NCBI GenBank assembly: GCA_002914845.1 | Contig: JXTC01000403.1 | Coordinates: 66,442-130,441 of the forward strand | Source: Trema orientale | Taxonomy: Eukaryota > Streptophyta > Magnoliopsida > Rosales > Cannabaceae | Length of the DNA: 64,000 nucleotides | Direction of reading: 5' to 3' | Shown here: positions 59,979-64,000 of the stretch, piece by piece | How the letters are laid out: each line of letters begins with the position of its first letter | How positions within the stretch are numbered: the first letter of the stretch is position 1 | Position numbers and translations under genes: made by a program | The notes under the pieces: model-generated | Database searches by the model: none | Told to the model about the DNA's origin: nothing | Seen by the model: only the letters and a program-made list of their open reading frames with translations

Positions 59979-60413
59979 ATGGGTGTGAATAAAAAGACGA
60001 TGGTGATGCTAATACTTGTCTCTCAAGTGATAGCTATGTGTGAGGCAACCGATCGTATGATTGGCATTGGCGGGAAAACGACACGTGTTCGGATCACGAA
60101 TTTTGTTGGCGTAACAACATGGCTTGGTGTTGATTGCCAATCTGAAAAATTTGATGATATTGGTTTGAAGAATCTTCCTCCCATGGCCTGGTTCGAGTTC
60201 AAGTTCAAGACAATGGTGGCAATCTTTGACTTCACAAAATTCAAATGCAACATGACATGGCCAGGAGAGTCCCATATTTTTGAAATATACAACCAAAAAA
60301 CGGCCAAATATGATCAAAATTGTTGGGCGGTCAAGAGTACCGGTCCCTGCTTGTGTGATTGTAATGACGCCACTTGTTCGTTTAATGAGAATTGTTACAA
60401 GTGGGATCCCTAG
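59979..60413 (+). CDS. S-protein homologue (SPH) 1, secreted, Cys-rich tail
   Basis: A single intronless frame of 144 aa. The start ATG 59979 directly follows an A-rich leader; the frame is open upstream but lysine-only and without signal-peptide character. The signal peptide is MGVNKKTMVMLILVSQVIAM...A, with cleavage near residue 23. The mature part matches the plant self-incompatibility S1 family: TRVRITNFVG, then a VDC cysteine, LPPMAWFEFKFK, KFKCNMTWPGESHIFEIYN, and CWAVKSTGPC. Founder members are stylar S proteins of Papaver; most SPHs have unknown roles as small secreted proteins. Eight mature cysteines are present, four more than the usual SPH four. Most of the extra ones lie in the tail GPCLCDCNDATCSFNENCYK. 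A poly(A) signal AATAAA lies at 60518-60523. The gene is paralogous to the one at 62587 in the same orientation. Confidence 0.88.
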   Translation: MGVNKKTMVMLILVSQVIAMCEATDRMIGIGGKTTRVRITNFVGVTTWLGVDCQSEKFDDIGLKNLPPMAWFEFKFKTMVAIFDFTKFKCNMTWPGESHIFEIYNQKTAKYDQNCWAVKSTGPCLCDCNDATCSFNENCYKWDP

Positions 60414-60517
60414 TTAGTCACCGTACTTTTATATTTATTTCTATTTCTATTTCTATTTATATTTATATTTATGTACACATGTGACTCTTATGTGTTTGCA
60501 TGTGTCCATGTTTTCAG

Positions 60518-60523
60518 AATAAA
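60518..60523 (+). terminator. Poly(A) signal of SPH gene 1
   Basis: AATAAA lies 105 bp after the stop, following T-rich repeats of TTTATATTTATAT. Confidence 0.55.
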
Positions 60524-60559
60524 TATATTTATTTATAAATAACTAGCATTTCCTTTTCA

Positions 60560-61960
60560 TTTTTATCTTTTGTTTCTGTTTCTCTTTTATTTTTATTATC
60601 AATTATGTATTTTAGTTTTTCACGTTGAAATAAGCTGTTGAAGAAACTCCGAACCGTTCATTACAAGGAGCTATCTTTATTACCCCTCTAGTTATGAGTT
60701 ATAACGAAAATAGATACCAAAAATAAAATAAAATAAAAATAGAAAACTAAGACATGAAAACAAGTCTCCATTAGGCCGTGCCTGGCGTCATGATGTGGTT
60801 CTAAACGAAGTTTTTGATTCGTTGATGAAGAAAATTTATTATATTACGCATATAATTTCTTTTCTATTTTGATTAAAGGGTGCTTATATAGTCCTCGATT
60901 CAAAAATCAGGTACCAATTCCGTCATAGCACTTTTGATGATTCAACGACCTTTATATAGGTGTAATAGCACTAATTAACGAGTGAGGTGCATTTTTTTTA
61001 GCAAATGGGTGAGGTGCATTTATTGTCTAAACTTGATAATTTTTTTTTTGATGAATTTGAGATTGGCTTCTTATTTATACTAATCTTGATGATGTACAAA
61101 ATAGCTACATGGTGTGACCATCAAGATGGTTAAAAAATATGCTACATTGTCACGTCTGTTTTGTGGGTATATTCAAAAATAATTTGTGTATATATTCAAA
61201 AATAAGGGAATTGCCAATCAAAAAAAAAAAAGGGAATTGTAGAATAATAGTATAAACACGAGCCACTGGATTAAATCCGATGGTATACAAGGTTGTGGCT
61301 CCACGTTAAAAAAAAAAAAGAATGTTGAGTATTGGTATATCTGTTTTTACTGAAACAAGGAACTCTCCGGTGTCGACTCCTTCAAACGTTCAATATTAAT
61401 GTATTTCAGCAAAATGAACCTTTTTACTCTACTCCTTGGCTTATATATATATATATACACATATATCTTTTTTGAAAAACTCAATCAAATGACTAGCTAG
61501 CGTTTCTAATTATTATTTTAACAACATATTTTGTTATAATTAATTTAGAGTGATTTAATTATGTGAATTATTACTGTCCATTTTCCAGCTAAAACCAATT
61601 GAAAGTTACTCAAGATATTAATAAGAAGTGTTACCCGGAAAACCAATTGAATCTTCAGTTACTAGTTTTTCTCTGATTCGGAAAAAAAGCCATATCTTTA
61701 CTAGACCCAAAAATCTTCTAATTAATTTTTTGGATGTTGATCCATATGTAATTTTCTTCTGTTTTCTAATTTTCGAAAAATTCTTACTGCAGTTGGTGGA
61801 TTCAAACATTAATATTTTCATTAAATAATATTTTGTTTATAGGTAAAATTGAAACTGAAATAAATTTAATTTGCCAATGTACAGAGTTAATTATTATGAG
61901 ATATTACTCTAATACAAAAAAAGAAGCTAGCTAATTATGTGATTGCTTTAGATCTTCTAA
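60560..61960. other. Spacer between the SPH genes
   Basis: AT-rich with no supported gene. It separates the duplicated SPH units. Confidence 0.6.
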
Positions 61961-62037
61961 ACAAAAAGGAAAAAAAGACATACAGCTGTAAATATTGATG
62001 TGAAAAATAGGAAAGGATTGGGAGACAAATTTGGCAC

Positions 62038-62120
62038 TGTATCATGATGAGGATTATAAGAGAAATCAACCAGGTATATCTATATATATATATATGCATG
62101 CAGTAGTTGACTTGCCATTT
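62038..62120 (+). promoter_or_regulatory. Promoter block shared by the two SPH genes
   Basis: TGTATCATGATGAGGATTATAAGAGAAATC followed by an AT run and GCATGCAGTAGTTGACTTGC (in pieces) matches the region upstream of SPH 1 (about 59490-59560, ATATGCAGTAGTTGACC). TGAC-type W-box cores (TTGAC) occur in both. The order and spacing are kept, so the duplication included regulatory sequence. Confidence 0.5.
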
Positions 62121-62465
62121 AGACATTTCATTATATATACCTGTATATATAAAGCATTTTCTTCATTATTATCACAAGAATCCGGATCTTTAATTGATAA
62201 AATATACATTTATAAAGCATTTCATTAGTTTTCTGATTTACTTTATTGGTTGAATTTAGCAAATTTATTCAAATAAGTACTTCTCACGATCTCTCTCCTT
62301 TTTTTTAAGGAACAGATCCTATATATTTATGATAGAAACATAATGGTTCAAATTTCTATTTAAAGTGATGATAATAAATCAGAGGTGAACCGATAATGTC
62401 TAACTCTTAAAAAAAGAATACGTACGCGTTCATATTGTTGACCTAGCAGATTTACGCATTATTAC

Positions 62466-62473
62466 TATAAATA
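62466..62473 (+). promoter_or_regulatory. TATA box of SPH gene 2
   Basis: TATAAATA lies about 120 bp upstream of the ATG. SPH 1 has TATATATAT at the corresponding place near 59836. Confidence 0.5.
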
Positions 62474-62586
62474 TACACATGCACGAACGAATGGCACTAC
62501 ATATATATATGCGTCCCGGCCCCTCCTTAAAAATTGTTTCTTAGCTCCTCTCCCAATTAAACACTGAAAAAAAAAAAGAAGAAAAA

Positions 62587-62991
62587 ATGGGTCCGAAAAA
62601 GATGATGTTGATGCTACTACTTGTGTCTCAAATAATATCTATGTGTGAGGTAGAGGCAGTATCTCTTATTCGAATCACTAATTTCGTTGGCATAGACACA
62701 ACGATTACGGTTCAATGTAAAACTGGTGACGATGATGGTGACGATGATACCGGTGGCAAGTATATTCCTCCCTTAGCCAGCTTCGAGTTCAAACCCTCTG
62801 CAGGGGATAAAGTCTACACATGCACCACGGGCTGGGCAGGTGCTAATCGCTATTCATTTGAAATAAACACCCCGAAAAGAGCCAAATATGATCAAAATTG
62901 CTGGGTGTTTAAGAGTTCTGGCCCTTGTTTGTGCGATTGCAAGAATGCCTCATGCGCCTTTAATAATGATTGCTACAAGTGGGATTCTTAG
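62587..62991 (+). CDS. S-protein homologue (SPH) 2, secreted, Cys-rich tail
   Basis: An intronless 134-aa frame from ATG 62587, preceded by an A-rich leader like that of SPH 1. The signal peptide MGPKKMMLMLLLVSQIISM ends near VEA at residue 24. The mature part carries LIRITNFVGIDTTITVQC, an Asp-rich loop (GDDDGDDDTGG), YIPPLASFEFKP, VYTCTTGWAGANRYSFEI and AKYDQNCWVFKSSGPC. It then has the same tail pattern as SPH 1, CLCDCKNASCAFNNDCYKWD. The Asp-rich loop, replacing SEKFDDIGLKN in SPH 1, is the main difference, and surface charge would differ accordingly. The closely kept C-terminal 30 residues suggest that part is under stronger constraint than the beta-sandwich loops. No defect seen. Confidence 0.88.
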   Translation: MGPKKMMLMLLLVSQIISMCEVEAVSLIRITNFVGIDTTITVQCKTGDDDGDDDTGGKYIPPLASFEFKPSAGDKVYTCTTGWAGANRYSFEINTPKRAKYDQNCWVFKSSGPCLCDCKNASCAFNNDCYKWDS

Positions 62992-62999
62992 TGGTAAAC

Positions 63000-64000
63000 G
63001 CGCGGACTTAGCCTAATTAGTAATCATATATATATATATATATATAAAACGAAGAAAAATTATGTATTCTTATTTCTATATTCTTGTTTTCATCATATAA
63101 ATATATTTGCCTGATTAGATTTGTTGGAAGCGGTGGTGGAACACAAGAACCACTACTACAAACCCACTATTCAAGAGCACTCTCTAGAATTCTTAGTACA
63201 GATAAATAGAGAGAGAAAGAGCGTGATAAGGAGATGAATATTAGTATTGAATGCCCTCAAATACAAATATTCCGCGTTTACATCTCAATCTTTATAAGAA
63301 ATTATTACATTCACACTTTTATTAGGATTGCAAGCTATTAATTTGTAATATTCTAATTAATGGCACTATATTTCTTTGAAGAGAAATATAGCAACAACAA
63401 ACTAAACAAACTATTTCCTATAAGTGAAAGTATTCAAAAGTGCCTTCAACAATTAAACCATCAATATAATAAACAAAATAATTATTTATAGAACATCACA
63501 TTCTAAGCTCTCAATCTTATGTTATCTATGTTTTCTTTTTTAAAGAGATTATTTGTTGAGATTTTCTCTTTCCAATCTCTCTTCAGTTTAACATATAGAT
63601 ATATATATATATGTTTTTTTTCTATATATTTCACATATTTTTGTTTATTTGTACTTCATATATAATTATATAATTATGTAATTGGAATATGTTTGATCCT
63701 TTTTTTAAAAAAACTGTTTAATCACTAAAAAACAAAAAAGCAAAAAAATAGCAACAAATTTCCCAAGCAATTTTTTTCACTAGAGTTTGGGGTTAGAAAA
63801 ATAGTATCTATAAATCTATGTATGTCCAAAATGTTCTAGCTCTCCCCTCTTTGTTTGACCTTAGTTGACAAGGTTTCTATTACGTACTCGACAGTTTACC
63901 TAGTCGCATGTTTTTGGGGCTTATAGAAATATGACCAAATTTTGGGCCTAATTTCAGTAAATGTCCCTTTGTCAAAAGTTATAGCAAAATGTCCAGTATA
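63000..64000. other. Gene-free flank
   Basis: AT-rich sequence after SPH 2 with no supported gene. A short GAGAGAGAAAGAG tract lies near 63210. Confidence 0.6.

Noticed and set aside
1..64000. CRISPR arrays, bacterial operons, organelle or rRNA/tRNA genes
   Set aside because: None were seen: the tandem repeats lack unique spacers of constant length, the genes are spliced nuclear plant genes, and no cloverleaf-type tRNA was recognised by eye.

Overview
This window is nuclear DNA from a eudicot plant. The evidence is AT-rich intergenic sequence, GT-AG introns, plant-type genes (a GA-biosynthesis P450, a plant SPH secreted-protein family, a POLTERGEIST-type PP2C) and many plant transposons. I cannot name the species from sequence alone. 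One ambiguous base (n) lies at 15043.

Layout: (1) 0-12.4 kb holds a small unrecognised two-exon gene (coding exon at 2.5 kb), an eight-exon CYP88A-type ent-kaurenoic acid oxidase (4.9-9.5 kb) with a 1-bp frameshift before the heme-binding exon, and a convergent minus-strand gene for the mitochondrial glycine cleavage H protein (12.36-10.99 kb). (2) 12.5-25 kb is a transposon graveyard: LTR-like fragments, a 45/72-bp tandem array, a LINE remnant with RNase H domain, and two adjacent non-autonomous hAT elements with 8-bp target duplications. (3) 25.2-30.3 kb holds a seven-exon gene for a ubiquitin-like plus SAYSvFN membrane protein, with a Ty1/copia gag fragment in its last intron and a 98-bp tandem duplication just after its stop. 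(4) 30.5-47 kb is gene-poor, with MITEs, a 725-bp inverted pair of MITEs, and SINE-like and hAT-like elements. (5) 47.3-53.7 kb holds a complete four-exon PP2C closely resembling Arabidopsis POLTERGEIST-LIKE 1. (6) 54-59.3 kb is gene-poor, with a Tourist-like MITE and a long-TIR element. (7) 59.8-63 kb holds two tandem intronless S-protein-homologue (SPH) genes with a shared, unusual cysteine-rich tail.

The genes belong to separate pathways (gibberellin synthesis, photorespiration/one-carbon metabolism, ER quality control, meristem signalling, secreted peptides). The only obvious functional cluster is the SPH pair, which arose by a tandem duplication that included the promoter. Splice sites were placed by matching GT-AG borders, reading-frame phase and remembered family conservation. 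No transcript data or database search was available.
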